64,000 bases of DNA. It comes from Pseudodesulfovibrio alkaliphilus. GTDB taxonomy: Bacteria > Desulfobacterota > Desulfovibrionia > Desulfovibrionales > Desulfovibrionaceae. Positions within the stretch are counted from its first letter, which is position 1. Each line of letters opens with the position of its first letter. Positions 32,613-42,883 of the stretch are shown here, piece by piece. The position numbers and the translations under genes were made by a program. Under the pieces are notes generated by a model. That model made no database searches, was not told where the DNA came from, and saw nothing but the letters and a program-made list of their open reading frames with translations. The DNA lies in the NCBI RefSeq assembly GCF_009729555.1, contig NZ_WODC01000001.1, forward strand, positions 124,001-188,000. The letters run 5' to 3'.

Positions 32613-32641
32613 AAAAAGGGGCAGGTCCATGACCTGCCCCT
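32613..32641 (-). terminator. Terminator of the alpha operon (after rplQ)
   Basis: On the minus strand an 11-bp stem (32641-32631 with 32627-32617) with a three-base loop is followed by five T residues. It begins 14 bases after the rplQ stop and ends the ribosomal superoperon. Confidence 0.9.
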
Positions 32642-32654
32642 CTCGAAACGCCGG

Positions 32655-33183
32655 TTAGGCTTCCTTTTTCGGATCGGGCTCCTCGGCGGGAGCGGCTGCC
32701 TCGGCGGCAGGTTCCTCGGCGGCGGATTCCTTTGCGGGAGTCTCGGCCTTGGGAGTCGCCTTTTTGGCCGGAGCCTTCTTGACGGATGTATCCTCGGTCT
32801 TTTCCTCGGCCTTTTCAGGAGCCGGGGCATCGGCCGCCTTTTTGGTCAACTCAATGATGACCATGGGAGCGCAGTCGCCGGTGCGGGGCTGAGAGAGCTT
32901 GATGATGCGGGTATAACCGCCCTGACCGCCCGCGAAGCGCGGCCCTATCTCGTCAAAGAGGCGCTGCACCAGCTGGTGGTTGCCCAGAACCTTATAGGCC
33001 TGGCGGCGGGAATGCAGGTCGTTGCGAAGAGCCAGAGTGATGAGCTTGTCGACAACGCGGCGAAGTTCCTTGGCCTTGACATCAGTGGTGCGGATTTGCT
33101 CGTAGGTCAGGAGCGCACGAGCCATGTTCTTGAACATGGCGGTGCGGTGAGAATTGGACCGATTCAGCTTGCGACCGGACTTT

Positions 33184-33194
<11 letters not shown>
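32655..33194 (-). CDS. rplQ: 50S ribosomal protein L17 with an extended charged Ala-rich tail
   Basis: Large-subunit protein near the tunnel exit. Residues 1-118 are standard L17 ([49 protein letters not shown]). The remaining about 60 residues are a low-complexity Lys/Ala/Glu/Pro tail ([34 protein letters not shown]), giving 179 residues instead of the usual 115-130. It is in frame, ends in a TAA and is followed by a terminator, so it is probably real. The start overlaps the rpoA end by 11 bases. Confidence 0.95.
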
Positions 33195-34224
<1,030 letters not shown>

Positions 34225-34236
34225 GAAGTCCCCTAT

Positions 34237-34863
34237 TTACTTGGAGTACAATTCGACAATGAGCTGCTCGTTGATCGGGAACTGGATGTCGTCCCGGCTC
34301 GGCATGGCCTTAACCGTGCCCTTGAAGTTGGCGCCGTCGGACTCCAGCCATGCGGGGCAGCCGCGGCGGGCGATGACTTCCTGGGCCTCATTGATCACGG
34401 GAATCTTCCGTGCCTCCTCGCGGACCTGGATGACATCCTCTGCCTTGACCTGCATGGACGGGATGTTCACCCGGCGGCCATTGAGCTTGAAGATGCCGTG
34501 GCGCACGAGCTGGCGCGCCTGGTCGCGGGAGTTGGCGAATCCAAGACGATAGATGACGTTGTCGAGACGGCGCTCAAGCAGCATCAGCAGGTTGTGGCCG
34601 GTGACGCCCTTCATGCCGTCGGCGCGCTCGTAGTAGGCGCGGAACTGGCCTTCAAGGATACCATACATACGCCGCACCTTCTGCTTCTCGCGAAGCTGGA
34701 CGGCGTAGTCGCTCATCTTGTGACGCATACGTCCGGCGTGGCCCGGGGGATAGGGCCGCTTCTCGTACGCGCATTTATCAGTGTAGCAGCGATCACCCTT
34801 GAGGAACAGCTTGGTCCCCTCGCGGCGGCACAGCTTGCATTTTGCTTCAGTATATCTTGCCAC
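34237..34863 (-). CDS. rpsD: 30S ribosomal protein S4 (C+ zinc form)
   Basis: Primary 16S rRNA-binding protein of the small-subunit body. The 208-residue protein has four N-terminal cysteines (C9, C12, C26, C31) like the zinc-binding C+ type, then [19 protein letters not shown] and the S4 RNA-binding domain [20 protein letters not shown]. In many bacteria S4 represses the alpha operon; here it lies between rpsK and rpoA. Confidence 0.97.
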   Translation of the reverse strand: MARYTEAKCKLCRREGTKLFLKGDRCYTDKCAYEKRPYPPGHAGRMRHKMSDYAVQLREKQKVRRMYGILEGQFRAYYERADGMKGVTGHNLLMLLERRLDNVIYRLGFANSRDQARQLVRHGIFKLNGRRVNIPSMQVKAEDVIQVREEARKIPVINEAQEVIARRGCPAWLESDGANFKGTVKAMPSRDDIQFPINEQLIVELYSK

Positions 34864-34879
34864 GATTCATCTCCTTACA

Positions 34880-35266
34880 TTAGACCCTGCGGCGTTTGGG
34901 CGGACGGCAACCATTGTGGGGAATCGGAGTGATGTCCCGAATGAAGGTCACCTTGAAGCCAGCGTTGTTGATGGCGCGCATGGCGGCCTCGCGCCCGGAG
35001 CCGGGGCCCTTGACGTAAATGCCCACAGTGCGCATGCCGGAATCCTGGGCACGCTTGGCCGCAGCCTCGGCAGCCATCTGAGCCGCAAAAGGAGTGGACT
35101 TGCGCGAGCCCTTGAAGTGGGCGCCGGCAGAAGCCCAGCTGACCACATTGCCCTTGACATCGGTGAAGGTCACGATCGTGTTGTTGAACGTGGCCTTGAC
35201 GTGTGCGATGCCAACGGGAATGATCTTTTTCTCTTTCTTCTTCCCAGTTCGACGGGGTTTAGCCAT
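34880..35266 (-). CDS. rpsK: 30S ribosomal protein S11
   Basis: 128 residues, platform protein near the E site. Family marks are [36 protein letters not shown] and the ending [16 protein letters not shown]. It follows rpsM by about 85 bases and precedes rpsD by 16. Confidence 0.97.
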   Translation of the reverse strand: MAKPRRTGKKKEKKIIPVGIAHVKATFNNTIVTFTDVKGNVVSWASAGAHFKGSRKSTPFAAQMAAEAAAKRAQDSGMRTVGIYVKGPGSGREAAMRAINNAGFKVTFIRDITPIPHNGCRPPKRRRV

Positions 35267-35351
35267 TGCCTTGATCTCCGTTGAATAAAAGTCATTGAAA
35301 GCGCGGCGGCAGAGCCCTAAGGATTACCCGCGCATATTGTCTGTACCGACG

Positions 35352-35723
35352 CTATTTCTTCTTGCGGCCCATGACAGAGCGGCGCGGACCCTTGCGGGTG
35401 CGAGCGTTGGTCTTGGATTTCTGCCCGCGAACGGGAAGACCGCGACGATGACGCAGGCCGCGATAGCAGCCGATGTCCATCAGGCGCTTGATGTTGGTCG
35501 TGATCTCGCGGCGCAGGTCGCCCTCGACCTTGTGGTTGTTCTCGATCTCGGTACGGATGACGTTGACTTCCTCGGCAGAAAGATCATCGGAATTCGTGCG
35601 CCAGTCAACATTGACGTTTTCGAGAATCTGCAGGGCCATTGTCCGGCCGATACCGAAAATGTAGGTCAGCGCAATGTCCATGCGCTTATTTCTCGGCAGA
35701 TCAACACCAGCTATACGTGCCAT
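35352..35723 (-). CDS. rpsM: 30S ribosomal protein S13
   Basis: 123 residues, head protein contacting the P-site tRNA and L5. [20 protein letters not shown] at the start, the HHH-like region GYIGIG-type [29 protein letters not shown] and the basic tail are typical. It lies 12 bases after rpmJ. Confidence 0.97.
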   Translation of the reverse strand: MARIAGVDLPRNKRMDIALTYIFGIGRTMALQILENVNVDWRTNSDDLSAEEVNVIRTEIENNHKVEGDLRREITTNIKRLMDIGCYRGLRHRRGLPVRGQKSKTNARTRKGPRRSVMGRKKK

Positions 35724-35735
35724 AGTTATATCCCT

Positions 35736-35849
35736 CTATCCTTGACGCTGCTTGTGCCTGGGGTTGTCACAAATGACACGCAAGACACCGTTACGCCTGA
35801 TAATTTTGCACTTGGAACACATTTTCTTAACAGAAGGTCTGACTTTCAT
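35736..35849 (-). CDS. rpmJ: 50S ribosomal protein L36 (C+ form)
   Basis: A 37-residue protein read from CAT at 35847-35849 to a TAG at 35736-35738: [19 protein letters not shown], then [18 protein letters not shown]. The zinc ligands of the C+ form are present (C11, C14, C27, H32). GGAG lies six bases upstream. Its position between map and rpsM is standard. Confidence 0.95.
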   Translation of the reverse strand: MKVRPSVKKMCSKCKIIRRNGVLRVICDNPRHKQRQG

Positions 35850-35926
35850 GACCGACTCCGGACTGTCTTGATAATACATAATGCCTATGCCCCACCAGGG
35901 GGTGGCCATTGAAAACGAAGCTGCGA

Positions 35927-35955
35927 TTTATACAGCGTTTCGATATAAAGAGCAA
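35927..35955 (-). promoter_or_regulatory. Putative promoter for rpmJ-rpsM-rpsK-rpsD-rpoA-rplQ
   Basis: Minus-strand TTGCTC (35955-35950), 17 bases, TATAAA (35932-35927) in the map-rpmJ gap. The -10 is strong. A small hairpin CCACC-CCCT-GGTGG (35893-35906) would lie in the leader, and an AGCCCG/CGGGCT stem right after the map stop may partly terminate upstream transcripts. Confidence 0.45.
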
Positions 35956-35978
35956 GCCCGAATCTCTGCCCTGCCGGG

Positions 35979-36749
35979 CTAGTCGGAAATGCTCAAGATC
36001 ATCGGCCCGTCGGAGGTGACGGCCACGGTGTGCTCAAAATGCGCCGACAGTTTTCTGTCTCTCGTCACCGCGGTCCATTTGTCCTCAAGAACTTCAACTT
36101 CGTGGGTCCCAACCGTGACCATCGGCTCAATGGCGAGCACCATACCGGCCTTGAGAGGAATGCCGGCCATGCCCTTGGGGACGAAATTGGGGATCTCGGG
36201 CTTCTCATGGAGATGGCTTCCGATCCCGTGTCCAACAAATCGACGGACTATACCGAAGCCGAACCCTTCAACATATGACTGTATTGCCGCGGAAATGTCA
36301 TAGAGGTTGTTGCCGGGCACGGCCTGCTCGATACCTATGTTCAGCGACTCACGGGTAATGTCCATGAGCCTTTGGGCCTCATCGGAAACCCGCCCCACCG
36401 CGAAGGTGCGGGCGGAATCGCCGTAAAACCCTTCGTACACGACACCCATGTCGAAGCTGACGATGTCGCCCTCGACCAGAATGCGCTCCCGGGACGGAAA
36501 GCCGTGCACGATCTCCTCATTCACAGAACAGCACAGGGCAAAGGGAAATCCCTGGTAGCCCAGAAACGCCGGTCGAACCCCGTGCTCTTCGCATCTGGCC
36601 CGGCAGATTTCCTCGAAGAGCATGGTGGGAACGCCGGGTTTGACGTTTTCGCCCAACTCGTCGAGAATCAGGGACACTATGCGATTGGCCTCGCGCATGA
36701 GGCCGATCTCTTTGTCGTTTTTAAGGAAGATTCCCCTGAATTTCTTCAA
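35979..36749 (-). CDS. map: Methionine aminopeptidase, type I
   Basis: Removes the initiator methionine from new proteins; cytoplasmic dimetal enzyme. The 256-residue protein shows the five metal ligands D100, D111, H174, E208 and E239 in DIVSFDMGVVYEGFYGDSAR, RRFVGHGIGSHLHEKPEIP, AIEPMVT and AHFEHTV, and the substrate His in NEEIVHGFPS. It follows secY by two bases; adk and infA, often found near here, are absent. Confidence 0.97.
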   Translation of the reverse strand: MKKFRGIFLKNDKEIGLMREANRIVSLILDELGENVKPGVPTMLFEEICRARCEEHGVRPAFLGYQGFPFALCCSVNEEIVHGFPSRERILVEGDIVSFDMGVVYEGFYGDSARTFAVGRVSDEAQRLMDITRESLNIGIEQAVPGNNLYDISAAIQSYVEGFGFGIVRRFVGHGIGSHLHEKPEIPNFVPKGMAGIPLKAGMVLAIEPMVTVGTHEVEVLEDKWTAVTRDRKLSAHFEHTVAVTSDGPMILSISD

Positions 36750-36751
36750 GA

Positions 36752-38059
36752 CTATCTTCCTTTGCCTGCCTTGCCGAGCAAGCCTTCATACTGACGCGAA
36801 ATCAGATAGGACTCGATCCGGCCCATAAAGTCCATGGCAACGCCGACCACGATCAGCAGCGAGGTGCCGCCAAAGTAGAAGGGGACGCCGAAGTTGGAAA
36901 TCAGCACCATCGGCAGCACGCAGACCGCAGAGACATAGAAGGCGCCCCACAGGGTGATACGGGCAAGCACCTTGTCTATGTATTCCCGGGTGCGGGCACC
37001 CGGGCGGATGCCCGGAATGAAACCGCCCTGCTTCTGGATATTTTCCGCTATGCTTTTGGGATCGAACATGATCGCCGTGTAGAAATAGCAGAAGAATATG
37101 ATGATACCGATAAACATCAGGTTGTAAATGATGGAATCAGGGCTCAGGAACGAAGAGATGTCCTGAAGCCACTGCACACTGGAGAACTGGGCCAGGGTGG
37201 CCGGAAACATCAAAATGGACGAGGCGAAGATCGGCGGAATGACACCTGCGGTGTTGATCTTCAACGGCAGGTGGGTGGTCTGGCCCCCGAACATTTTGCG
37301 ACCCATCTGACGCTTGGCGTAGTGGATGGGAATCCGGCGCTGGCCGCGCTCCATGAAGACAATGAAGGCCAGGGTGGCCACCATGAAGACCAGGATGAAA
37401 AGAAGCACGAACAGCGTGATCTCGCCCACGGTCATCAGGCGCACAGTGTTGATGGCCGCGCTCGGAAGTCCGGCCACAATGCCTGCATAAATGATCATGG
37501 AGATGCCGTTGCCTATCCCCTTTTCCGTGATCTGTTCGCCAAGCCACATCAGGAAGATGGTACCAGCGGTCAGCGTCAGCACCGTCATCAGCTTGAAACC
37601 CATGCCCGGAATCAGGACCATGGGCGCACCAGTGGGACTGGAAGCGCTCTCAAGCCCGGCCGCGATGGCAAAGCCCTGGACCACGGTAATAAGCACCGTT
37701 CCGTACCGGGTGTATTGAGTGATCTTTTTACGCCCGGCCTCGCCCTCCTCCTTCTGCAGTCGTTTCAGCTCGGGCGAAACGACTGTCAGAAGCTGGAGGA
37801 TGATCGAAGCCGAGATGTACGGCATGATCCCCAGGGCAAAGATGGACATGTTGGAAAGTCCGCCGCCCGAGAACATGTCGAAGATGCCGAACAGGGTATT
37901 CTGCGCGTTGGCAAAAAAATCGGCCAACGCCGCACTGTCGACGCCGGGAATCGGGATATGGATGCCAATCCGGTAGACAGCAAGCAAAGCGAAGGTCCAG
38001 AGCAGCTTTTTTTTCAGCTCCGGCACTCGGGCAAGATTCTCAACTCCTGACATCGCCAC
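36752..38059 (-). CDS. secY: Preprotein translocase subunit SecY
   Basis: Channel-forming membrane protein of the Sec translocon, 435 residues with ten helices. Recognisable parts are AVYRIGIHIPIPGVD (helix 1), the plug region FSGGGLSNMSIFALGIMPYI, GERITEKGIGNG-type EQITEKGIGNGISM and the cytosolic loop RGQRRIPIHYAKRQ. The GTG at 38059 is preferred because AAGGG lies five bases upstream; an ATG two codons later is the alternative. It follows rplO and precedes map. Confidence 0.97.
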   Translation of the reverse strand: MAMSGVENLARVPELKKKLLWTFALLAVYRIGIHIPIPGVDSAALADFFANAQNTLFGIFDMFSGGGLSNMSIFALGIMPYISASIILQLLTVVSPELKRLQKEEGEAGRKKITQYTRYGTVLITVVQGFAIAAGLESASSPTGAPMVLIPGMGFKLMTVLTLTAGTIFLMWLGEQITEKGIGNGISMIIYAGIVAGLPSAAINTVRLMTVGEITLFVLLFILVFMVATLAFIVFMERGQRRIPIHYAKRQMGRKMFGGQTTHLPLKINTAGVIPPIFASSILMFPATLAQFSSVQWLQDISSFLSPDSIIYNLMFIGIIIFFCYFYTAIMFDPKSIAENIQKQGGFIPGIRPGARTREYIDKVLARITLWGAFYVSAVCVLPMVLISNFGVPFYFGGTSLLIVVGVAMDFMGRIESYLISRQYEGLLGKAGKGR

Positions 38060-38084
38060 AATAACCCTTCCGATACTCTATTCG

Positions 38085-38531
38085 TTATGCCTCAACGGCC
38101 TTGGCGCTGCCGCCTGCCTTGGCAATCTTGTCCGCTGCCGATGCGCTGAAACGATGCGCCTCGATGGTCACGGCCCTGTCGATCTCGCCAGTGGCCAGCA
38201 CCTTGACCGCCGCGCCGTTCTTGACGACGCCGCGCTCATACATGTCGGCCAGGGTGATCTCGTCCTTGCCGTCGAACATGGCCAGCAGCCGGCCAAGATT
38301 GACGACTTCGTATTCCTCCCGGAAGAGGTTCTTGAAACCGCGCTTGGGCAGACGGCGGGCCAGAGGCATCTGGCCGCCCTCGAAACCGGGGCGCACTCCG
38401 CCGCCGGCGCGGGCGTTCTGCCCCTTGTGGCCCTTGCCGGCCGTCTTGCCGGAACCGGAGCCCGAGCCGCGGCCTATGCGCTTGCGGTTCTTCGTCTCTT
38501 CGGGGAACGGGTACAGTTCATGAAGTCTCAT
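38085..38531 (-). CDS. rplO: 50S ribosomal protein L15
   Basis: 148 residues. The glycine-rich N-terminus (RIGRGSGSGSGKTAGKGHKG, NARAGGGVRPGFEGGQMP) and the C-terminal globular part with VKVLATGEIDRAVTIEAH are typical. Its ATG overlaps the rpmD stop. Confidence 0.97.
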   Translation of the reverse strand: MRLHELYPFPEETKNRKRIGRGSGSGSGKTAGKGHKGQNARAGGGVRPGFEGGQMPLARRLPKRGFKNLFREEYEVVNLGRLLAMFDGKDEITLADMYERGVVKNGAAVKVLATGEIDRAVTIEAHRFSASAADKIAKAGGSAKAVEA

Positions 38532-38701
38532 GATTCGGTTACCTCCACCAGGTGTCGCACCTTATAGATCATGCCCCTGATGACCGGAGTGTCCTCGTGG
38601 GTCTTTTCCTGCCGGATTTTGCGCAGCCCCAGGGAGTCAAGGGTCTTGACCAGTCCAGGCTTGACCGCAATCCTGCTTTTTATCAGCTTAACTTTCAACA
38701 C
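38528..38701 (-). CDS. rpmD: 50S ribosomal protein L30
   Basis: 57 residues: [20 protein letters not shown], then [31 protein letters not shown]. It has a non-ATG start; GTG at 38699-38701 is six bases after GGAG and is the better choice than the TTG next to it. The stop overlaps rplO by ATGA. Confidence 0.93.
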   Translation of the reverse strand: MLKVKLIKSRIAVKPGLVKTLDSLGLRKIRQEKTHEDTPVIRGMIYKVRHLVEVTES

Positions 38702-38712
38702 GACGATCTCCT

Positions 38713-39204
38713 TTACTTTCTCGGCGTGGACACCGAGACGCCGCGCAGGGCGGAAACGTCCTCGGCGCTGCGCAGGGACTCAAGACCGGCGATGGTGGCC
38801 CGAAGCACGTTGTGCGGATTATTGGTGCCGATGGCCTTGGTCAGGATATCGTGGACACCTACCGCTTCCATGATGGCGCGCACCGGACCGCCGGCGATGA
38901 TGCCGGTACCGCGACTGGCTGGCTTGAGCATGACCCGGCCCGCGCCGTAACGGCCCAGCACCTCGTAAGGCAGGGTGCCGTCCAGCAGGGGAACGGTGAT
39001 CATGTTCTTCCTGGCCCGCTCTGAAGCCTTGCGAATGGCCTCGGGCACTTCGTTGGCCTTGCCCAGCCCGTATCCGACTCCACCCTCACCGTCACCGACG
39101 ACCACCAAGCAGCTGAAGCTGAAACGGCGGCCACCCTTGACAACCTTGGCGACGCGATTGAGGTAGACGATTTTTTCGATCAGTCCACTTTCATTTTGTT
39201 CCAT
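38713..39204 (-). CDS. rpsE: 30S ribosomal protein S5
   Basis: 163 residues, decoding-fidelity protein with a double-stranded RNA-binding domain. [37 protein letters not shown] and the [19 protein letters not shown] segment are characteristic. Order rplR-rpsE-rpmD is standard. Confidence 0.98.
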   Translation of the reverse strand: MEQNESGLIEKIVYLNRVAKVVKGGRRFSFSCLVVVGDGEGGVGYGLGKANEVPEAIRKASERARKNMITVPLLDGTLPYEVLGRYGAGRVMLKPASRGTGIIAGGPVRAIMEAVGVHDILTKAIGTNNPHNVLRATIAGLESLRSAEDVSALRGVSVSTPRK

Positions 39205-39221
39205 TGTACTTTCCTAGCTGC

Positions 39222-39581
39222 CTAGAATTTCAGCCCGCCCTCGCGGGCACCGTCGGCAAGGGCTTTGACCTTGCCGTGGTAGATATAGCCGTTACGGTCG
39301 AAGACCACGGACTCGATCTGCTTCTCGAGCGCCTTGGCGGCAATGTCTTTGCCCACCTTGGCGGCGGAGTCCCTGTTAGCCTTCAGTGTTTCTCCCGCCT
39401 TGTTCAGCACCTGGGTGCTGGACGAGGCCAGGGTGGTTCCGGTCACGTCGTCAACCAGCTGCGCGTACAGATGCTGGTTGGAACGGAAGACCACCAACCG
39501 AGGCCGGGCCTGGGTGCCGGAGATCTTCTTCCTGATGCGGGGCTTGCGCAGAAGCCTCTGATCGTTCTTGCTCTTACTCAT
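39222..39581 (-). CDS. rplR: 50S ribosomal protein L18
   Basis: 119 residues; binds 5S rRNA with L5. [40 protein letters not shown] and [20 protein letters not shown] are the family core. Confidence 0.97.
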   Translation of the reverse strand: MSKSKNDQRLLRKPRIRKKISGTQARPRLVVFRSNQHLYAQLVDDVTGTTLASSSTQVLNKAGETLKANRDSAAKVGKDIAAKALEKQIESVVFDRNGYIYHGKVKALADGAREGGLKF

Positions 39582-39593
39582 GGCTTATTACCC

Positions 39594-40130
39594 CTACTTG
39601 GCGCCGGATTTACCAGCCTTGCGGCGGATAACTTCGTCGATGTACTTGATGCCCTTGCCCTTGTAGGGTTCCGGCGGACGGACACGGCGGATGCGGGCCG
39701 CTACCTCTCCGAGGAGCTGCTTGTCGATCCCCTGGAGAATCAGCTTGCTGCCCTCGACCCGACCTTCGATGCCAGCGGGCAGATCGAACTCGACCGGATG
39801 GGAGAACCCGACGTTCAGAACGATCTTGGGGCCCTGCACGGACACCTTGTAACCGACGCCGATGACCTCCAGGCCCTTCTCAAAGCCCTTGGAGACGCCC
39901 TCGACGCAGTTGGCCAGGAGCGTACGACGCAGACCGTGCTGGGCACGGGCCTCGCGAGAGTCGTCAGCTCGGGTGACGGAAACCTTGCCATCCTCGAGCG
40001 CATAAGCCACGGCCGGATGAACCGCGGTCGTCAGGGTGCCCTTGGGGCCCTTGACCTGGATCTCGGAGGCTCCAACAGACACCTCAACACCCGAAGGTAT
40101 TTCGATGGGATTTTTTCCTATACGAGACAT
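39594..40130 (-). CDS. rplF: 50S ribosomal protein L6
   Basis: 178 residues in two repeats. SRIGKNPIEIPSGVEV opens the protein and PPEPYKGKGIKYIDEVIRRK is the conserved C-terminal signature near the sarcin-ricin loop. Confidence 0.98.
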   Translation of the reverse strand: MSRIGKNPIEIPSGVEVSVGASEIQVKGPKGTLTTAVHPAVAYALEDGKVSVTRADDSREARAQHGLRRTLLANCVEGVSKGFEKGLEVIGVGYKVSVQGPKIVLNVGFSHPVEFDLPAGIEGRVEGSKLILQGIDKQLLGEVAARIRRVRPPEPYKGKGIKYIDEVIRRKAGKSGAK

Positions 40131-40142
40131 TGTGGAACCTCA

Positions 40143-40526
40143 CTACCAGATTTCGCACAGCAGTTCGCCGCCGACATTGGCCTCTTTGGCCTTGGCGCCT
40201 TCGAGCACCCCTTTTGAGGTGGACACGATACAAATGCCGATGCCGTTTTGCACACGAGGGATGTCAGAAGCACCGACATATACGCGACGACCAGGCTTGC
40301 TGACCTTCTTCAGGCCAGTAACCAGCGGTTTTCCGTCAGCGTATTTGAGGGTAATACTGATGTCCCTGTCCTCGACAGCGTAGTCGGCGATATAACCTTC
40401 TTCCTTCAGGATACCCGCGATGGAAGTCTTCATTTTGGAAGACGGCACGACGACATCGCTATGATGTGCGCCGTAGGCGTTCCGAATGCGGGTCAACATG
40501 TCGGCTACAGGATCAACAACAGCCAT
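40143..40526 (-). CDS. rpsH: 30S ribosomal protein S8
   Basis: 127 residues; central-domain 16S binder and, in E. coli, translational repressor of the spc operon. DPVADMLTRIRNAYGAHHSD at the start and GIGICIVSTSKGVLEGAKAK, then GGELLCEIW, at the end match well. Confidence 0.98.
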   Translation of the reverse strand: MAVVDPVADMLTRIRNAYGAHHSDVVVPSSKMKTSIAGILKEEGYIADYAVEDRDISITLKYADGKPLVTGLKKVSKPGRRVYVGASDIPRVQNGIGICIVSTSKGVLEGAKAKEANVGGELLCEIW

Positions 40527-40541
40527 TTCATTTCTCCTTGA

Positions 40542-40727
40542 TTACCAGCTCGACTTGCGAACACCGGGCAGCTCCCCGGCGAGAGCCTTGTTGCGGAAGC
40601 AGATACGGCAGATGCCGTAACGCCTCAGAAAAGCCCGAGGACGGCCACAAATCGGGCACCGATTGTATGCGCGAACCTTGAACTTGGGTTTGCGGCGTGC
40701 CTTAACGCGAATGCTTGTCTTGGCCAC
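40542..40727 (-). CDS. rpsN: 30S ribosomal protein S14, zinc-binding type Z
   Basis: 61 residues, the short C+ paralog with CPIC near residue 24 and CRIC near 40 as zinc ligands ([27 protein letters not shown]). The long C- form is replaced here, as in many anaerobes. Confidence 0.96.
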   Translation of the reverse strand: MAKTSIRVKARRKPKFKVRAYNRCPICGRPRAFLRRYGICRICFRNKALAGELPGVRKSSW

Positions 40728-40738
40728 TTTCCGTCCTC

Positions 40739-41278
40739 CTACTTTTTAAAGGGCATGCCAAGGAGATCAAGAAGCATCTTGCCTTCCTTGTCTGTCTTGG
40801 CGCTCGTGCACACGGTCACGTTCATGCCCTTGACCAATTCCACCTTGTCGATATCGAGCTCGGGGAAAATGGTGTGCTCCTTGATGCCCATGGTGAAGTT
40901 CCCGCGACCATCGAACCCGCGATCGGGAATGCCGCGAAAGTCGCGCACCCGGGGCAGGGCAAAGCTCACGAGCCTGTCGTAGAAGTCCCACATGGCGTCG
41001 CCGCGCAGCGTGACGCGTGCGCCGATGGGCATTCCCTCGCGCAGCTTGAACTGGGCGATGGACTTCTTGGCCTTGGTCACCACGGCCCGCTGTCCCGCGA
41101 TGGCGGTCAGTTCCTCAACGGCCGGTTCGATGAGCTTGCTGTTCTGGCTAGCCGCACCCAGACCGATGTTCAGGGAGATCTTCGTCAGTTTCGGGATCTC
41201 CATGGAGGAACTGTAGCCGAACTCCTTCTGGAGCTCAGGGACTACCTTTTCCGCATATACTTTTTCCAGACGAGTCAT
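40739..41278 (-). CDS. rplE: 50S ribosomal protein L5
   Basis: 179 residues; contacts 5S rRNA and P-site t[38 protein letters not shown] and the [17 protein letters not shown] loop are diagnostic. It lies between rplX and rpsN. Confidence 0.98.
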   Translation of the reverse strand: MTRLEKVYAEKVVPELQKEFGYSSSMEIPKLTKISLNIGLGAASQNSKLIEPAVEELTAIAGQRAVVTKAKKSIAQFKLREGMPIGARVTLRGDAMWDFYDRLVSFALPRVRDFRGIPDRGFDGRGNFTMGIKEHTIFPELDIDKVELVKGMNVTVCTSAKTDKEGKMLLDLLGMPFKK

Positions 41279-41287
41279 TGGTACACC

Positions 41288-41614
41288 TTATTTGAAGACT
41301 TCGTTGCACTTTTTGCAGTAACGAAGCTTCTTGCCGTCTTCGGTCTTCTTGTACCCGACCCGCGTGGGCTTGGTGCACGCATCGCACACCACAGCCACAT
41401 TGGATACATGGATCGGGGCTTCCTTTTCGATAATCCCGCCGGGCTGCTGGGCGTAGGGATTGGCTTTGGTGTGACGCTGGACCATGTTGACTTTCTCAAC
41501 GAGGACGGTGTCCTTCTTGGGCAGAATCTTGAGCACCTTGCCGATCTTTCCCTTATCCTTCCCGGCGATGACCATGACCTTGTCGTCTTTGCGTATCTTG
41601 GTCTTCATCTGCAT
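41288..41614 (-). CDS. rplX: 50S ribosomal protein L24 with a C-terminal zinc ribbon
   Basis: 108 residues; assembly-initiator protein. KOW motif [20 protein letters not shown], then [20 protein letters not shown]. Two CxxC pairs (CDAC and CKKC) in the last third make a zinc ribbon, a form found in various bacteria. Confidence 0.97.
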   Translation of the reverse strand: MQMKTKIRKDDKVMVIAGKDKGKIGKVLKILPKKDTVLVEKVNMVQRHTKANPYAQQPGGIIEKEAPIHVSNVAVVCDACTKPTRVGYKKTEDGKKLRYCKKCNEVFK

Positions 41615-41620
41615 ATCCTC

Positions 41621-41989
41621 TTACAGGACCTCGGGGGCGAGGGAAACGATCTTCATGAAGCCGGCTGCACGCAGCTCGCGGGCCACGGGTCCGAAAATAC
41701 GGGTTCCCACAGGCTCGCCGTTGTTATTGAGCAGCACGGCGGAATTGTTGTCGAACTTGATGTAGGAGCCGTCGGGGCGCCCCACTTCCTTTTTGGTCCG
41801 AACGACCACCGCCTTCATGACCGCGCCCTTCTTCACCTTGGAATGGGGCATGGCCTCTTTGACGGACACTACGATAATATCGCCGACGCTCGCATAGCGG
41901 CGCTTGGACCCGCCGAGCACCTTGATGCACGCGACCCTTTTGGCCCCGGAATTGTCAGCGACATCGAGGTTGGATTCAACCTGTATCAT
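41621..41989 (-). CDS. rplN: 50S ribosomal protein L14
   Basis: 122 residues, intersubunit bridge protein. [20 protein letters not shown] begins it exactly as in other bacteria, so the ATG at 41989 is taken although the frame is open further upstream. [16 protein letters not shown] and [12 protein letters not shown] follow. Confidence 0.98.
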   Translation of the reverse strand: MIQVESNLDVADNSGAKRVACIKVLGGSKRRYASVGDIIVVSVKEAMPHSKVKKGAVMKAVVVRTKKEVGRPDGSYIKFDNNSAVLLNNNGEPVGTRIFGPVARELRAAGFMKIVSLAPEVL

Positions 41990-42006
41990 GGTATTTTCTC
42001 CTAACC

Positions 42007-42273
42007 CTAGACGGCCTTTTCGAGGATCTGCACCAGGTGCCACCGCTTACGGCGGCTCATGGGCCTCGATTCGACAATCTGCACCTTGTCGCCAACACCG
42101 CAGTCGTTGGCCGGATCATGGGCCATGAACTTCTTGCGGCGGCGGATGTACTTCTTCAGCAGCGGATGCTTTACCAGGGTCTCGACCCGGACGACAATGG
42201 TTTTGTCGGCCTTGTCGGAAACGACCAGTCCGGTCAGCACGCGCCTGTTGCCGGTGTGTTTGAACTCAGCCAT
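42007..42273 (-). CDS. rpsQ: 30S ribosomal protein S17
   Basis: 88 residues, OB-fold 16S-binding protein. [39 protein letters not shown] and [20 protein letters not shown] are the family features. Confidence 0.97.
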   Translation of the reverse strand: MAEFKHTGNRRVLTGLVVSDKADKTIVVRVETLVKHPLLKKYIRRRKKFMAHDPANDCGVGDKVQIVESRPMSRRKRWHLVQILEKAV

Positions 42274-42276
42274 TGG

Positions 42277-42468
42277 TTACGCTCCCTGTCGTTCCTGCTG
42301 GATGGTCAGGATACGGGCGATGGTCTTTTTGACGCCGCTGAGTTGCCGGGTATTCTCAAGCTGCGCGGTGGCATGCTTGAAACGCAGACCAAAGAGTTCC
42401 TTGCGGGACTCGGTCAGCTTCTCGGCCAGCTTGGCGTCGTTCAGTTCACGAAGTTCCTTGGAAGTCAT
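42277..42468 (-). CDS. rpmC: 50S ribosomal protein L29
   Basis: 63 residues, two helices at the tunnel exit. MTSKELRELNDAKLAEKLTE, LFGLRFKHATAQLENT and KTIARILTIQQER are typical. The start MTSKEL at 42468 follows rplP by one base. Confidence 0.95.
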   Translation of the reverse strand: MTSKELRELNDAKLAEKLTESRKELFGLRFKHATAQLENTRQLSGVKKTIARILTIQQERQGA

Positions 42469-42469
42469 C

Positions 42470-42883
42470 TTACAGACCCTCCTTGACAACGATGGCCGTC
42501 TTGATCGGCAGCTTGTAGGAGGCGCGCTTGAGCGCTTCCTTGGCCAGTGCGATATCGACGCCCTTCACTTCGTACATGATCCGGCCCGGTCTCACCGGGG
42601 CGACCCAACCATCGGGTGCGCCCTTTCCCTTGCCCATGCGGACTTCCGCAGGCTTGGAGGTGACGGGGAAATCCGGGAAGATGCGAATCCAGACCTTACC
42701 ACCGCGCTTGATGTGCCGCATGATGGCGACACGAGCGGACTCAATCTGCTGGCTGGTGATCTTTCCGTGCTCCAATGCCTTCAGCCCGATATCGCCGAAG
42801 GACACGCTGTTACCCCGTTGGGCCTTGCCTCTGTTGCGGCCTTTCTGCCGCTTTCTGAATTTCACTCTTTTTGGAGCAAGCAT
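42470..42883 (-). CDS. rplP: 50S ribosomal protein L16
   Basis: 137 residues, near the A-site t[43 protein letters not shown] and [21 protein letters not shown] are the conserved core. Its ATG shares a base with the rpsC stop (TAATG). Confidence 0.98.
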   Translation of the reverse strand: MLAPKRVKFRKRQKGRNRGKAQRGNSVSFGDIGLKALEHGKITSQQIESARVAIMRHIKRGGKVWIRIFPDFPVTSKPAEVRMGKGKGAPDGWVAPVRPGRIMYEVKGVDIALAKEALKRASYKLPIKTAIVVKEGL

